From Anoplopoma fimbria (Eukaryota; Chordata; Actinopteri; Perciformes; Anoplopomatidae), in NCBI RefSeq assembly GCF_027596085.1, contig NW_026553892.1, forward strand, positions 1-64,000: a stretch of 64,000 nucleotides of DNA, written 5' to 3'. The notes below the pieces were generated by a model. It was not told the origin of the DNA. It worked only from the letters and a program-made list of their open reading frames with translations, and made no database searches. The position numbers were made by a program, and so were the translations under genes. Each line of letters opens with the position of its first letter. Positions within the stretch are counted from its first letter, which is position 1. Shown here one piece after another: positions 12,947-24,110 of the stretch.

Positions 12947-13367
12947 ACTAGGGTGGGCGATTTTGGAGAAAACAGACGTTGAGATTCCGTCGCGTGCTCT
13001 CTGGCCTCTCCCTGCCACGCTACCTGCTGTAGCTCCTCCCACCGAACGTCAGTTATCCCTGAAACAACAAAAGCGCCATGTGAATTCAGTTACATTGATA
13101 GGAAGACGAAACACGCAGGGACGCACCAACGTCGTTGCCAAGGTGACCGGACAGTCCCACAGCCAAAAGAACGGAGAATCGGAGCCTCGTCTGATTGGTC
13201 AAAGTGTACATGAGCGGTGGCTGTTTTTTTGTTGGTGCGGCCCACAGAGGCAGTGGGAGAGCAAAGTTATGAGCAGATATTCTCAGAGCACTTCACCTAC
13301 ATATAGCTGACTGGCTATTAGGACAGTTTTGCCAAATATTACAGTAAAGAAATTACCCACCCTAGCT
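12947..13367. mobile_element. TTAA-flanked MITE in intron 8 of NUGGC-like copy A
   Basis: Imperfect terminal inverted repeats (CTAGGGTGGG at the left, CCCACCCTAG at the right) lie next to TTAA on both sides (12943-12946 and 13368-13371). The same intron in copy B, near 40950-40965, runs through the target as GAGATTAAGACAACATG with no insert. The element is therefore specific to copy A and probably younger than the duplication. It has no meaningful coding sequence. TTAA targets suggest piggyBac mobilisation, though these termini are not the usual piggyBac ends. Confidence 0.65.
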
Positions 13368-14319
13368 TTAATACAACAGATGGGGATTTCATTTATATGC
13401 ACAGACTGCTTATTCGAACTGCTTTACAAATTGCACAAACAATTTCAAACAGGAAAATATAAAAAAGAAGAGCGATTAAGAAACCCTATCACTGAAAAAA
13501 CAAAAGCAAAAAGCTTAATTTGGATAAACAAATTTTAAATACTAAACCGGAAGTGTATACAAGACTGTTTAAGTTGATCATGATCAGATTTTGACAGCCT
13601 AAAATGATCTAGGTCATAGCATGTATGTTTATCATCGAAGGCCTGATGCATCTTCCCTGTTTTTCATGTTGACCCTTGACAGTCAGCAGACCCCAGTACC
13701 ACAGCGTACCAGTGAAAGAGAAATGTAGATTTGAGCATTGTCAGCATTGAGTGTCCCTTTTTAGTTTCATGAATAAACTGAATAGAACGGGGGTCAAGTT
13801 CTAATCCTTGTGGTACTCCATGGTAAGGCTTACCTGCTGGGAAGTAATGATGCCCATTGAGATAAAATAATGACTTTTATTTAACCAGGGAGCTGAACAC
13901 AGCTTTCTAGTGTAAACAAAAGCAGTATTGAGATTTAATAAACCATGATGTCATTTAATCTAAAAGCAAACTGTTTAAGCACAAAGATTGAGGAGAAAAT
14001 CCTGGTTGGATTTTGTTAAAACAGTTATATACATTTATTTAGTTACTGGTATACAAACTTCTTTAACATTATTCTACAAAGGGTACATTTGATATGGGTT
14101 TGCAGTTATCGAAGACAGGTGGATCAAGGTCAATCTTTTTTCAATTAGAAAATTTCACATAGTGATTTTAATTTTACATTTGTTGATCTACCGTTGAACT
14201 AAACCAACCTGGAATGGCTAGACAGTATGCACATTACAAAAACTTCAATAACATTTCACTCTGTCAGACAGACAAGAGGGCTTCTTATTAAGTGATATAA
14301 GATTTTTACTCTCACTTAC
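13368..14319. other. Rest of intron 8, copy A
   Basis: About 950 bases between the MITE and exon 8 with no exon or recognisable element. Parts align with copy B (41000-41580), but 13678-14030 has no obvious counterpart there. It may be further copy-A insertion or copy-B deletion. Confidence 0.45.
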
Positions 14320-14547
14320 TGTTTCGCATGTCAAAATCTTTTTCTTGTGAAGTCGAAATTCTGGGATCTCTTTGAAATATTTGCCATCCATGAGGTCTTC
14401 ACAAGAGTTTTTTTCCCAGTCTTCTCCATACAGTGCTGACAGCTTTTCAACCATGCCCGGACGATCATCGTCATCTTTCTGATTACTTTCCTGATCTGCA
14501 TTATCCCGGAGGAAGTTTTTCAAGAACAACACCTCATTGGTCCACTC
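14320..14547 (-). CDS. Exon 8, acidic insert in the GTPase domain, copy A
   Basis: A 76-codon exon, phase 0 at both ends, starting EWTNEVLFLKNFLRDN. It has an acidic stretch (KDDDDRPG), then MVEKLSALYGEDW and DLMDGKYFKEIPEF. The position between G1/G2 and G3 and the EKLSALYG-type helix match the insert seen in SLIP-GC proteins. Copy B has the same exon (41812-41585), with 228 nt conserved exactly in length. Confidence 0.75.
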
Positions 14548-14682
14548 CTAAATAAAATAAAATAAATACCTTTAACTCCGTTAAATTAAATGGCATGCTA
14601 TGTAATCAACAATGTATTTTTTCAGCCACATCAAACATTTTAAAACAGCTTAAAATAAACAAACATATTCAGCTCATTTTAC

Positions 14683-14899
14683 CTCTACTGTAATGAACTC
14701 AATGTCTGCCTCATACTTTGAGTTCTGCATGTTAGCCTCCACTTTAATCATGACTGAGGTACATGCTCTGACTCTTCCAGAGGGCAAGAGATTCTTCACT
14801 CCAATGACGGCATTTATCAAAGAGCTCTTTCCAGCCCCGGTTTTGCCAAAGACACCGACCATCTCCCTCTTGTCTGTCTCCAAACCACTGATTTCTTTC
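14683..14899 (-). CDS. P-loop exon 7 of NUGGC-like copy A
   Basis: Encodes the nucleotide-binding G1 motif GVFGKTGAGKSSLINAVIG (GxxxxGKS, about residues 164-171), followed by NLLPSGRVRACTSVMIKVE, the family's switch I region with the G2 threonine. The LPSG-x-x-x-A-C-T-S segment separates this family from GIMAP and IRG GTPases and places it with SLIP-GC. Acceptor after TACAACAG, donor GTAAAATG. Confidence 0.85.
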
Positions 14900-15502
14900 C
14901 TGTTGTACAAAAGTTTAAGTATGGGTTAGTTTGTTAATTTCAAAAACATAAAACACCTAAAGAATGTGTCAAAATCAGAAAGAGATCTGTCTATAAATAG
15001 CCCTCTTCAGCATATTGTACTCCTCAGTAGAAGTAATTTGCTGTAACTTTTGGTTAAATTACTAACTATTTTTAAACAAAACAAGAATTTCCGCCTCACG
15101 ACTGTATGCCTCAGACAAAGAGTCAAGTCATGGTTTACATCCATGTCTGTCCAAAATGACATCACGTCTTTATTTTATCGTATAAGACATTTGTGTGAAA
15201 TTGTCATTATTAGCATAATTCTTGATTTATGATCAAAAACGTATTTTGTCACATCACAGTTGATCTGTGACCACCAAATCATAATCAGTTCATCTTTGAG
15301 TTCAAACGAATGTTTGTGCCGAAATTGAAGAAATTCCTTCAAGTTGTTGTTGAGAAATGGATATACATACGGACGGCGGGACGAACCCATGATGGCTGGC
15401 TAAACACTACCAGTCTTAATCTGTTAATGAAACTGGCCCCTGGTCAGGAACCAGGCCTGTATAACATATTAATATGGAAAATGTAATAAAAGTAATACTT
15501 AC

Positions 15503-16494
15503 CTCAGGAAATTGTTTAGCTTGTTGTCTTGGCTAGGTATTTTCTTTTTGACACCTTCCATGATCTTTTTCACATCAGACAGTATGATTTCTTCTGCCAT
15601 AGTGAAAGTAAAGAGCTATTCAGCAAGAACCATGAACCAGTGTATCAAGTAATGCACAATAAGGGGACAAATAATCAGAGGAGAAGAAGGTAAAGCCTGA
15701 GAGGAACTTTCTCTGCCAGGTCCATTTAGGATGCTTCAGAGTGTATCATCAGGCTTATACTAGCAAAGGATACATCATACAGTTAAAGGCCACAGTGAAG
15801 TTATTTACTTTGAAGCATACCCATTGTTGCTATGGATACTTGAATGTATGCCGTTGACTGTCTGGGGTTGTCTGATAAGACTACAAATGGCAGCAAACGA
15901 GAAAGTATTTTCTGTGGCCAAAATATAGAAACAGACATTTGCTATGTAAGTAAGCTAAGTAACAATGTTATTATATAAAAATGTTGCCATTGTTTGGAAA
16001 GTATTATAAGTACCTGAGTATGATCCTGGTTTTGTGTGAAGTCGTTGTTTTTTAGTTGGTGATTGGCTAGACTCGCCCTGAAGATCCAACCTTCTCTTTC
16101 CTTATTGGACATGTTTTGTTAAAAAAAAGAAGCAAAAAGAAATGTTTGTTGCATTTGCCTTTCACAAAACTAAAACATGGTCTCGAAATATAGTCGGTTA
16201 GTAAAAGCAAGATATTAAGGCCTTAAAAACTTAAATGAACACTACATGTAATCAATAAGAAAGTGTATCTCACCTTTATCACTTGTGCCGCTGGTGGACG
16301 GACAAACCTGAGGGTGAACATGAACATCTGTGTCTTAAATCAATACTAAGTGGCCATGTAGAAGTTTGAGCAGAGATTGGAAATATGATCTGTATGAATA
16401 TAATAAATGCCTTATGATACCTGAGTGCTTGCAACTTTATTCAACTTACTTGAGTAGACGAATCAACTGTTTCTGGCTTTACTGTGTTTTGTTC
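15503..16494 (-). CDS. Linker exons 3-6, NUGGC-like copy A
   Basis: Exon 3 (16494-16450) encodes EQNTVKPETVDSSTQ. Exon 4 (16307-16274) encodes VCPSTSGTSDK, using the acceptor after CACCCTCAG. Exon 5 (16100-16014) encodes KRRLDLQGESSQSPTKKQR and onward, with two basic clusters like a bipartite nuclear localisation signal; this suits a nuclear GTPase. Exon 6 (15593-15503) encodes EEIILSDVKKIMEG and leads into the GTPase domain. Exon 5 is 87 nt with phase 1 at both ends, so skipping it keeps the frame. An ATG at 15600-15598, in frame with exon 6, could serve a shorter form lacking the SAM domain. Confidence 0.65.
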
Positions 16495-16679
16495 CTTGTA
16501 GTGACGAAAGAAATTAGATGCAAATCCATAATATTAAATGCATGTTAATATTCTATCACATGCTATTAATAGATATGAGATAGTATTATCAATAATGTGT
16601 CATGTAAACAGAAGTCTGTGCTCCTGTAAATCATAAATACAGTATTTGTGTAAATTGTGTTCACAGTACACAACATTAC

Positions 16680-17163
16680 CTTTAACAACTTGAGTCTCAT
16701 CTTGAACTTTGACCTTGGTCCCACTATTGGGATCAAGGCGTCGATATCGTGTTCATTGAGACAATAAAGACTCTCCTTGTCAACATCTTGGTCTGCAATA
16801 AAAAAAATACGGAGTTGAATCTCAGTCATGCAAGAATTAATTTCAAACTGCTGCAGAAATCTATCATAAAATGACTGAAATAGGTGTTGGTTCAGCTGCT
16901 AAATTTTAAGTATTGAGTATTACAGCCTGAACACAGCGTTAATGTATATTGATTGTATTTTAATTATTTGTCAATCTTTAGTCTTGATCTCTCTCATGTA
17001 TTTCAAACATATGTCAGCATTGTACTTCAGTATCAGTAGATCATATAAACAATGTATAACATCTGTGCCCAAAAAAGAGGCACGTTAATACTTTACCTTT
17101 AAATCTTTCTATCCACTCGCTGAGACCCCATTCATTTAATTTGTTAAGGACAAAATCATCCAT
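16680..17163 (-). CDS. SAM domain exons 1-2, NUGGC-like copy A
   Basis: Exon 1 (17163-17097) encodes MDDFVLNKLNEWGLSEWIER and ends in phase 1. Exon 2 (16792-16680) continues with the five-helix pattern: YCLNEHDIDALIPIVGPRSK, then a basic last helix ending MRLKLLK. The hydrophobic spacing W-L-x-x-W-I-x-x-F, the L-x-x-L-I turn and the G-P-R-x-K-F-K segment fit a SAM (sterile alpha motif) fold of about 60 residues, usually a self-association or partner-binding module. As I recall, mammalian NUGGC lacks this domain, while fish homologues often have it; that is memory, not a search. Confidence 0.75.
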
Positions 17164-17379
17164 GACCACGAACGGCAACTGGAAAGTAAACAAATTAACA
17201 TGTTTTAAATTAAACACCAAGATGTTGTAATACTTATTTAAAAAAAGAAAGAATACAAAGTAGCCATTGGTTACAGAAACTTTGGGCTTACAGGCTATGC
17301 GAAACAGAGGAGGGACTCATTACCGTAAAAAAAGAAAAAAGAGCTAAAAAAAACACCGTGATACCGCAGGTGAAAATAG

Positions 17380-20300
17380 AGGCGTCTAATGACATGTTCG
17401 GCTTTCCATACCTATAACACTGTTATAAACAGAACTAACTTTTCATCAAGTCGAGACAAGAGCACTTCATCAATCATTTTCTTAATTCCAGCCTGTGATC
17501 TTGCAGCCTATCGTTTGCTCCTTATTCTTCGTGACGGTCTTCATGCTTTCAAACGGGGAATAAGAGTCCCTCACAATATCAATACATCATTCCAACGGTT
17601 ACCTGCAGCGTGTAGGTTATAGATCAATGCCGGTCCTCAGCTTTAAAGCGGGCGTAGTCCCTTGTTTCAATAGTTGTCTGATCCCACACAATAAACGAAA
17701 CCGAAAGAGTGTTTGCTTACTGGTTCTGATACTTGTCTGACAAAGGTGCACGAAACTCCTCCCTTCCTAAACCTCCCTTTTTCATTTTTTATTTATCTTA
17801 TTCATACTTTTATAAATTGTCTAAAATGATATGAAGAGATTATTCTTCACAAATTGCACACATGTATTTGTATGTACTGTTCTCTTATCATGCTGGTGTC
17901 TATATTTTAACTTGTTGGGCCTCAAATTGTGTTAAAGAAAATATATTTAGAATTGAAATGTCTCTGTGGTTGTAGCAACAACTCCTAGAAATCTGAAACC
18001 TTTCAAGGGAGGAACTGTTTTGTGAGGGGGCACAAGCCCAACATTGAAACCACTGGTTTAATCTCGAACAACACATTTAAGAGTTGATTATATTTTATAA
18101 TATATAATCTCAAAGTCTGAAAAGTGATTAACAGCAGCTGTCAGTGGGCTGGAGTAAGAAGTATAGTATTCCCCTATGAAATGTAGAGGAGATGAAGTAA
18201 AAATTATCCTAAGAAGGAAGTAGTGCCTCAAATCTAAAACTAAATCTAAACAGGTTAGACATGGTTCATATGAGGTTAAATGGTAAATAGAATTTTATTT
18301 GTATTGTTGCCACCTGCCCATAATCGATCACACCCATTCATCACATTAATTTGTTTACTGTTAGGTGTCTTGCCCAAGGACACAACGACAACCTCTAATC
18401 TTCTGATTGAAAGACAACCTGCTCTTCCCCTGAGCCACAGGGTTAGAAATGGTTAAAAGTAAAAGTCAGCACTTAATACAAAATTTGCAAGCACATAATC
18501 CACATCTATGATTACAGTTTTTTCTAAACACACTAAAATGACACATAAAGCACAATTACCGAGACCAACACTCGGAGAGCAAAACCTAAGCTCACTTTCT
18601 GCTTTGCATCTCATTTGCAATTCAACCTGATACTTTTTGCAACACTCTGCACATTGTTCTCTATATGAGACACAGGACTCTGACATGAAGTCACTTGTCA
18701 TTTCAATAGGCTGCCAATCAAAATGCCACAGCCATGGACCAACTGGCCAATACATGTGCCCATAATTCGAGGTGACAGTCTTCATGCTTTCAAACGGGGA
18801 ATAAGAGTCCCTCACAATATCAATACATAATTCCAACGGTTACCTGCAGCGTGTAGGTTATAGATCAATGCCGGTCCTCCAGGTTTCAAGCGTGAGCAGG
18901 AGTTTCTTGTTCTCAATAACTGTCTGATCCCACACAATAAACAAATCCTAACAGGTGTTTGCTTCCTGGTACTGATACTTGTCTGACAATGGTGCACGAA
19001 ACTCCTCCCTTCCTAAACCTCCCTTTTTAATTTTTAATTTATCTTATTCATACTTTTATAAATTGTCTACAAATGATATGAAGAGATTCTTCTTCACAAA
19101 TTGCACACATGTATTTGTATGTACTGTGTTCTTATCATTCTGGTGTGTATATTTTACCTTGTTGGGCCTCAAATTGTGTTAAACAAAATATGTTTAGAAT
19201 TGAAATGTCTCTTTGGTTGTAACAACAACTCCTAGTAATCTGAAACCTTACAAGGGAGGAACTGTTTTGTGAGGGGGCACAAACCCAACATGCTGGAAAC
19301 TACTGGTTTAATCTTGAACATCACATTTAAGAGTTGATTATATTTTATAATATATAATCTCAAAGTCTGAAAAGTGATTAACTGCAGCTGTCAGTGTGCT
19401 GGTGTAAGAAGTATAGTATTCCCCTATGAAATGTAGAGGAGATGAAGTAAAAAGTACTGTAAGAAGGAAGTAGTGCCTCAAATCTAAAACTAAATCTAAA
19501 CAGGTTAGACATGGTTCATATGAGGTTAAATGGTAAATGGAATTTTATTTGTATTGTTGCCACCTGCCCATAATCGTTCACACCCATTCATCACATTAAT
19601 TTGTTTAGTGTTAGGTGTCTTGCCCAAGTACACATCGACAACCTCAAATCTTCTGATTGAAAGACAACCTGCTCTTCCCCTGAGCCACAGGGTTAGAAAT
19701 GGTTAAAAGTAAAAGTCAGTGCTTAAATTCAAAATGTGCAAGCGCATAATCCACATCTGTGATTACAGTTTTTTCTAAACACACTAAAATGACACATAAA
19801 GCACAATTACCGAGACTAATAGTCGGAGAGCAAAACCTAAGTTCTAGTCTCCAAAACTGAAAACACATTTTCTGCTTTGCATTCAATATGCAAGTCAACG
19901 TGACACTTTTTGCAACACTCTGCACATTGTTCTCTATATGAGACACAGGACTCTGACACAAAATCACGTGTCATTTAAAAACTGTGCGAATCAAAATGCC
20001 ACAGCCATGGACCAACTGGCCCATACATGTGCCCGTCATTTGTGGTGACGGTCTTCTGGCTTTCAAACAGGGAATAAGAGTCCCTCACAATATCAATACA
20101 TCATTCCAACGGTTACCTGCAGCGTGTAGGTTATAGATCAATGCCGCTCCTCAGGTTTAAAGCGGGCGTAGGAGTCCCTTGTTGTCAATAGTTGTCCGAT
20201 CCCACACAATAAACGAAACCTAAAGGGTTTTTGCTTCCTGGTTCTGATACTTATCTGACAAAGGTGCACGAAACTCCTCCCTTCCTAAACCTCCCTTTTT

Positions 20301-23100
20301 TATTTTTTATTTATCTTATTCATACTTTTATAAATTGTCTACAAGTGTTGGAAGAGATTATTCTACACAAATTGCACACATGTATTTGTATGTACTGTTC
20401 TCTTATCATTCTGGTGTGTATATTTTACCTTGTTGGGCCTCAAATTGTGTTAAAGAAAATATATTTCGAATTGAAATGTCTCTGTGGTTGTAGCAACAAC
20501 TCCTAGAAATCTGAAACCACTGGTTTAATCTTGAATTTGAAATTTTATGAGTTTATTATATTTTAAAATATATAATCTCAAAGTCTGAAAAGTGATTAAC
20601 TGCAGCTGTCAGTGTGCTGGTGTAAGAAGTATAGTATTCCCCTATGAAATGTAGTGGAGGTGAAGTAAAAAGTACCGTAAGAAGGAAGTAGTGCCTCAAA
20701 TCTAAAACTAAATCTAAACAGGTTAGACATGGTTCATATGAGGTTAAATGGTAAATGGAATTTTATTTGTATTGTTGCCACCTGCCCATAATCGATCACA
20801 CCCATTCATCACATTAATTTGTTTAGTGTTAGGTGTCTTGCCCAAGTACACATCGACAACCTCTAATCTTCTGATTGAAAGACAACCCGCTCTTCCCCTG
20901 AGCCACAGGGTTAGAAATGGTTAAAAGTAAAAGTCAGCACTTAATACAAAATTTGCAAGCGCATAATCCACATCTGTGATTACAGTTTTTTCTAAACACA
21001 CTAAAATGACACATAATGCACAATTAACGAGACTAACACTCGGAGAGCAAAACCTAAGCTCACTTTCTGCTTTGCATCTCATTTGCAATTCAACCTGAAC
21101 CTTTTTGCAACACTCTGCACATTGTTCTCTATATGAGACACAGGACTCTGACATGAAGTCACCTGTCATTTCAATACGCTGCCAATCAAAATGCCACAGC
21201 CATGGACCAACTGGCCAATACATGTGCCCATAATTCGAGGTGACAGTCTTCATGCTTTCAAACGGGGAATAAGAGTCCCTCACAATATCAATACATAATT
21301 CCAACGGTTACCTGCAGCGTGTAGGTTATAGATCAATGCCGGTCCTCCAGGTTTCAAGCGTGAGCAGGAGTTTCTTGTTCTCAATAACTGTCTGATCCCA
21401 CACAATAAACAAACCCTAACAGGTGTTTGCTTCCTGGTACTGATACTTGTCTGACAATGGTGCACGAAACTCCTCCCTTCCTAAACCTCCCTTTTTAATT
21501 TTTAATTTATCTTATTCATACTTTTATAAATTGTCTACAAATGATATGAAGAGATTCTTCTCCACAAATTGCACACATGTATTTGTATGTACTGTGTTCT
21601 TATCATTCTGGTGTGTATATTTTACCTTGTTGGTTCTCAAATTGTGTTAAACAAAATATGTTTAGAATTGAAATGTCTCTGTGGTTGTAGCAACAACTCC
21701 TAGAAATCTGAAACCTTTCAAGGGAGGAACTGTTTTGTGAGGGAGCACAAGCCCAACATGCTGGAAACCACTGGTTTAATCTCGAACATCACATTTTATG
21801 AGTTGATTATATTTATAATATATAATCTCAAAGTCTGAAAAGTGATTAACTGCAGTTGTCAGTGTGCTGGTGTAAGAAGTATAGTATTCACCTATGAAAT
21901 GTAGAGGAGATGAAGTAAAAGTACCGTAAGAAAGAAGAAGTGCCTCAAATCCACATCTGTGATTACAGTTTCTTCTAAACACACTAAAATGACACATACA
22001 GCACAATTAACGAGACCAACACTCGGAGAGCAAATCCTAAACTTAAGTCTCCAAAACTGTAAACACATTTATTGCTTTACATCCAATTTGCAATTCAACC
22101 TGAAACTTTTTACAACACACTGCACATTGTTCTCTATATAAGACACAGGACTCTGACATAAAGTCACTTGACAATTGTTATTGTCCCTTACAATATCAAT
22201 ACATAATTCCAACTGTTACCTGCAGCGTGTAGGCTAAAGATCAGTGCCGGTCCTCCAGGTTTCAAGCGTGAGCAGGAGTTTCTTGTTCTCAATAACTGTC
22301 TGATCCCACACAATAAACAAACCCTAACAGGTGTTTGCTTCCTGGTTCTGATACTTGTCTGACAATGGTGCGCGAAACTCCTCCCTTCCTAAACCTCCCT
22401 TTTAAATTTTTTATTGATCTAATTCATACTTTTATAAATTGTCTACAAATGATAGAAAAGATTCTTCTACACATATTGCACACATGTATTTGTATGTACT
22501 GTTCTCTTATCATGCTGGTGTGTATATTTTAACTTGTTGGGCCTCAAATTGTGTTAAACAAAATATGTTTAGAATTGAAATGTCTCTTTGGTTGTAGAAA
22601 CAACTCCTAGAAATCTGAAACCTTTCAAGGGAGGAACTGTTTTGTGAGGGGGCACAAGCCCAACATGCAGGAAACCACTGGTTTAATCTTGAACATCACA
22701 TGTTATGAGTTTATTATATTTTATAATATATAATCTCAAAGTCTAAAAAGTGATTAACTGCAGCTGTCAGTGTGCTGTAAGAAGTATAATAAAGTGTTTT
22801 CTAATGGTAACACACTAAAATGACACATAAAGCACAATTACCGAGACTTACACTCGGAGAGAAAAACCTAAGCTCTTGTCTCCAAAACTGTGAACACATT
22901 TTCTGCTTTGCATCCAATTTGCAATTCAACGTGATACTTTTTGCAACACTCTGCACATTGTTCTCTCTATGAGACACAGGACTCTGACATAAAGTCACTT
23001 GTTCTTTCAAAACTCTGCCATTCAAAATGCCACAGCCATGGACCAACTGGCCAATACATGTACCACCTGGCCAAGCACCTAATTGCTTTATTGCTAAGTA
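17380..23100 (-). repeat. Tandem array of the NUGGC-like promoter region, array A
   Basis: The block around TACCTGCAGCGTGTAGGTTA recurs at about 17600, 18840, 20115, 21309 and 22216, so monomers are about 0.9-1.27 kb. Segments near 18.45-19.0 and 20.92-21.47 kb are almost identical and 2468 bases apart, which implies duplication as a dimer. Each full monomer holds promoter, first-exon donor and an internal fish-repeat fragment ending near CCTGAGCCACAGGGTT (18278-18440, 19528-19690, 20751-20911). The ISRE core is perfect only at 17697. It is GAAACCTAAA at 20215-20224 and lost (CAAATCCTAA or CAAACCCTAA) near 18945, 21405 and 22309. No GTPase coding exon lies inside the array. Confidence 0.8.
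17598..17720 (-). promoter_or_regulatory. Promoter and noncoding first exon of NUGGC-like copy A, with ISRE-type motif
   Basis: On the plus strand CGAAACCGAAAG holds GAAACCGAAA (17697-17706), a perfect GAAANNGAAA core as in interferon-stimulated response elements bound by IRF/ISGF3. About 95 bases downstream on the gene strand is ACACGCTGCAG followed by GTAACC, a good splice donor (exon end about 17604). This marks a noncoding first exon spliced to the ATG exon at 17163. No clear TATA box is seen. An interferon- or IRF-driven promoter is inferred. The same block recurs downstream as tandem copies. Confidence 0.5.
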
Positions 23101-23930
23101 ATCAATCAAGATGTAAGGGCTATACAGTTTTTAAACTCGGTTTTGAAAAACGGGGCTCATTTAGTCAAAACACTACACACAATTCACACAAGCACACATA
23201 CAGGAAGCGGAACACCTCAGATCAAACACTGTATTCAAGATTATACAGTCATTTATAAAAACACGATTTTGTCACCCTATGGCAGACACATGGTTCATGC
23301 GTTTCTATTCTCTTTGAACCAGTTACACACGTTTGCTGTTATCTAAGAAAATTTCAACTTTTCCAATGATATAGTCTGATTTTTCAGAGACGCTGTTAGA
23401 GTCAAGGACATGAATATTGACCAAACGTAACACACAAAAGCAGAGGCCTGTTTCAGGAAGCAGGATTTGGGGTTATCAAGGTACTTCAGGGTTTTCTGTT
23501 CCACGACGGAGGTTCACTTCTTACCGGGATAAATCACCATGGTTACTTATGCTGAACACTCAACCTGCTGAGCAGGTTATGTTGGAGATAAGAGGTCAAC
23601 TCGTACAAAAGCACCGCCTGCTGACCAATCAAAGCTCATAAATGAATATTATACAAATATGAAGAGTTCAAGGTCATAATTCTGAGTAAAAGCAACACAG
23701 TGTCATCCGACACTTTCAAAAAAGACAGCTGGCAATAAATAAACCAATGTGTGAATGTGTAAATTAACAGATTTTATTTCCCCAGCTTCATCTAGGGCAT
23801 GATAGATCATGATAGATCAAACTATATTTACATGTGTGTATTATGTTCAGTCAATGTTTTGCTTGGATGTATTCTTAATATTGCCATACACACAGTATGG
23901 CAATATTTATGTGGGGATAAATCGCACACA

Positions 23931-24022
<92 letters not shown>

Positions 24023-24110
24023 CGTACATATATATATTATTAACATAGATTAATAATAATAGGGCACCTCTCTGGGATCAGGGACCAATAACCTCAAAAT
24101 GTCAATAGTT
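23101..24110. other. Spacer between units A and B with transposon relic and microsatellite
   Basis: No gene seen. 23436-23640 contains a palindrome-prone repeat beginning GAGGCCTGTTTCAGGAAGCA, like ends of nonautonomous fish DNA transposons; the family is not certain. Part of it (GGGGTTATCAAGGTACTTCA) recurs at 48008 at the unit B/C junction. The segment AGCTTCATCTAGGGCATGAT at 23785 also recurs there (48074). The rest is unrecognised. Confidence 0.5.
23924..24014. repeat. (CA)n microsatellite
   Basis: An almost pure CA tract of about 85 bases, followed by a short TATATA/ACATATATATA stretch, lying between duplicated units A and B. Long CA tracts are common in fish genomes. The Thr-His and Val-Cys open frames across it are artefacts. 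Confidence 0.95.

Larger units (their letters stand above)
9068..17163 (-). pseudogene. SAM plus dynamin-like nuclear GTPase (NUGGC/SLIP-GC-like), copy A, damaged
   Basis: Twenty coding exons (minus strand, 5' to 3'): 17163-17097, 16792-16680, 16494-16450, 16307-16274, 16100-16014, 15593-15503, 14899-14683, 14547-14320, 12919-12713, 12594-12419, 11966-11873, 11784-11700, 11613-11492, 11174-11002, 10916-10777, 10575-10470, 9955-9847, 9720-9587, 9356-9275, 9144-9068. Start ATG is 17163-17161, stop TAA 9070-9068. The order is SAM domain, basic linker, dynamin-type GTPase domain, then a long helical region. SLIP-GC is a nuclear GTPase of mammalian germinal-centre B cells; fish have many related genes. 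Two lesions set this copy apart from copy B. Exon 14 has lost one base of a C run (11055-11058), giving TGA at 11021-11019. About 65 bases before exon 11, with its pyrimidine tract, are gone. The reading frame is otherwise well kept, so inactivation is recent, or a truncated GTPase-domain protein is still made. Confidence 0.75.

Noticed and set aside
12963..13310. 115-codon frame on the plus strand
   Set aside because: It lies entirely inside the noncoding TTAA-flanked MITE in an intron and has no counterpart in copy B.
14683..14899. Assignment of the P-loop gene to GIMAP, IRG or Mx GTPases
   Set aside because: The LLPSG-x-x-x-ACTS switch region, the acidic insert exon, TKSD motif and FHRTLK/IDEKFKKTFP segments fit SLIP-GC relatives better.
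16274..16333. Longer version of exon 4 using the AG at 16335-16334
   Set aside because: It would be out of phase with exon 3 and exon 5. The AG at 16309-16308 after a good pyrimidine tract gives consistent phases in both copies.
18453..18836. 127-codon open frame on the minus strand, repeated at 20921-21304
   Set aside because: It lies across the promoter-repeat monomer and is kept only because the monomers are recent duplicates. Other monomers break the frame, and it has no recognisable domain.
17380..23100. Regular repeats considered as a CRISPR-like array
   Set aside because: Monomers are about 1 kb, diverged and eukaryotic, with splice signals and retroposon fragments; there is no short repeat/spacer structure.
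23799..24053. Overlapping Thr-His and Val-Cys frames
   Set aside because: Direct translation of the (CA)n microsatellite.
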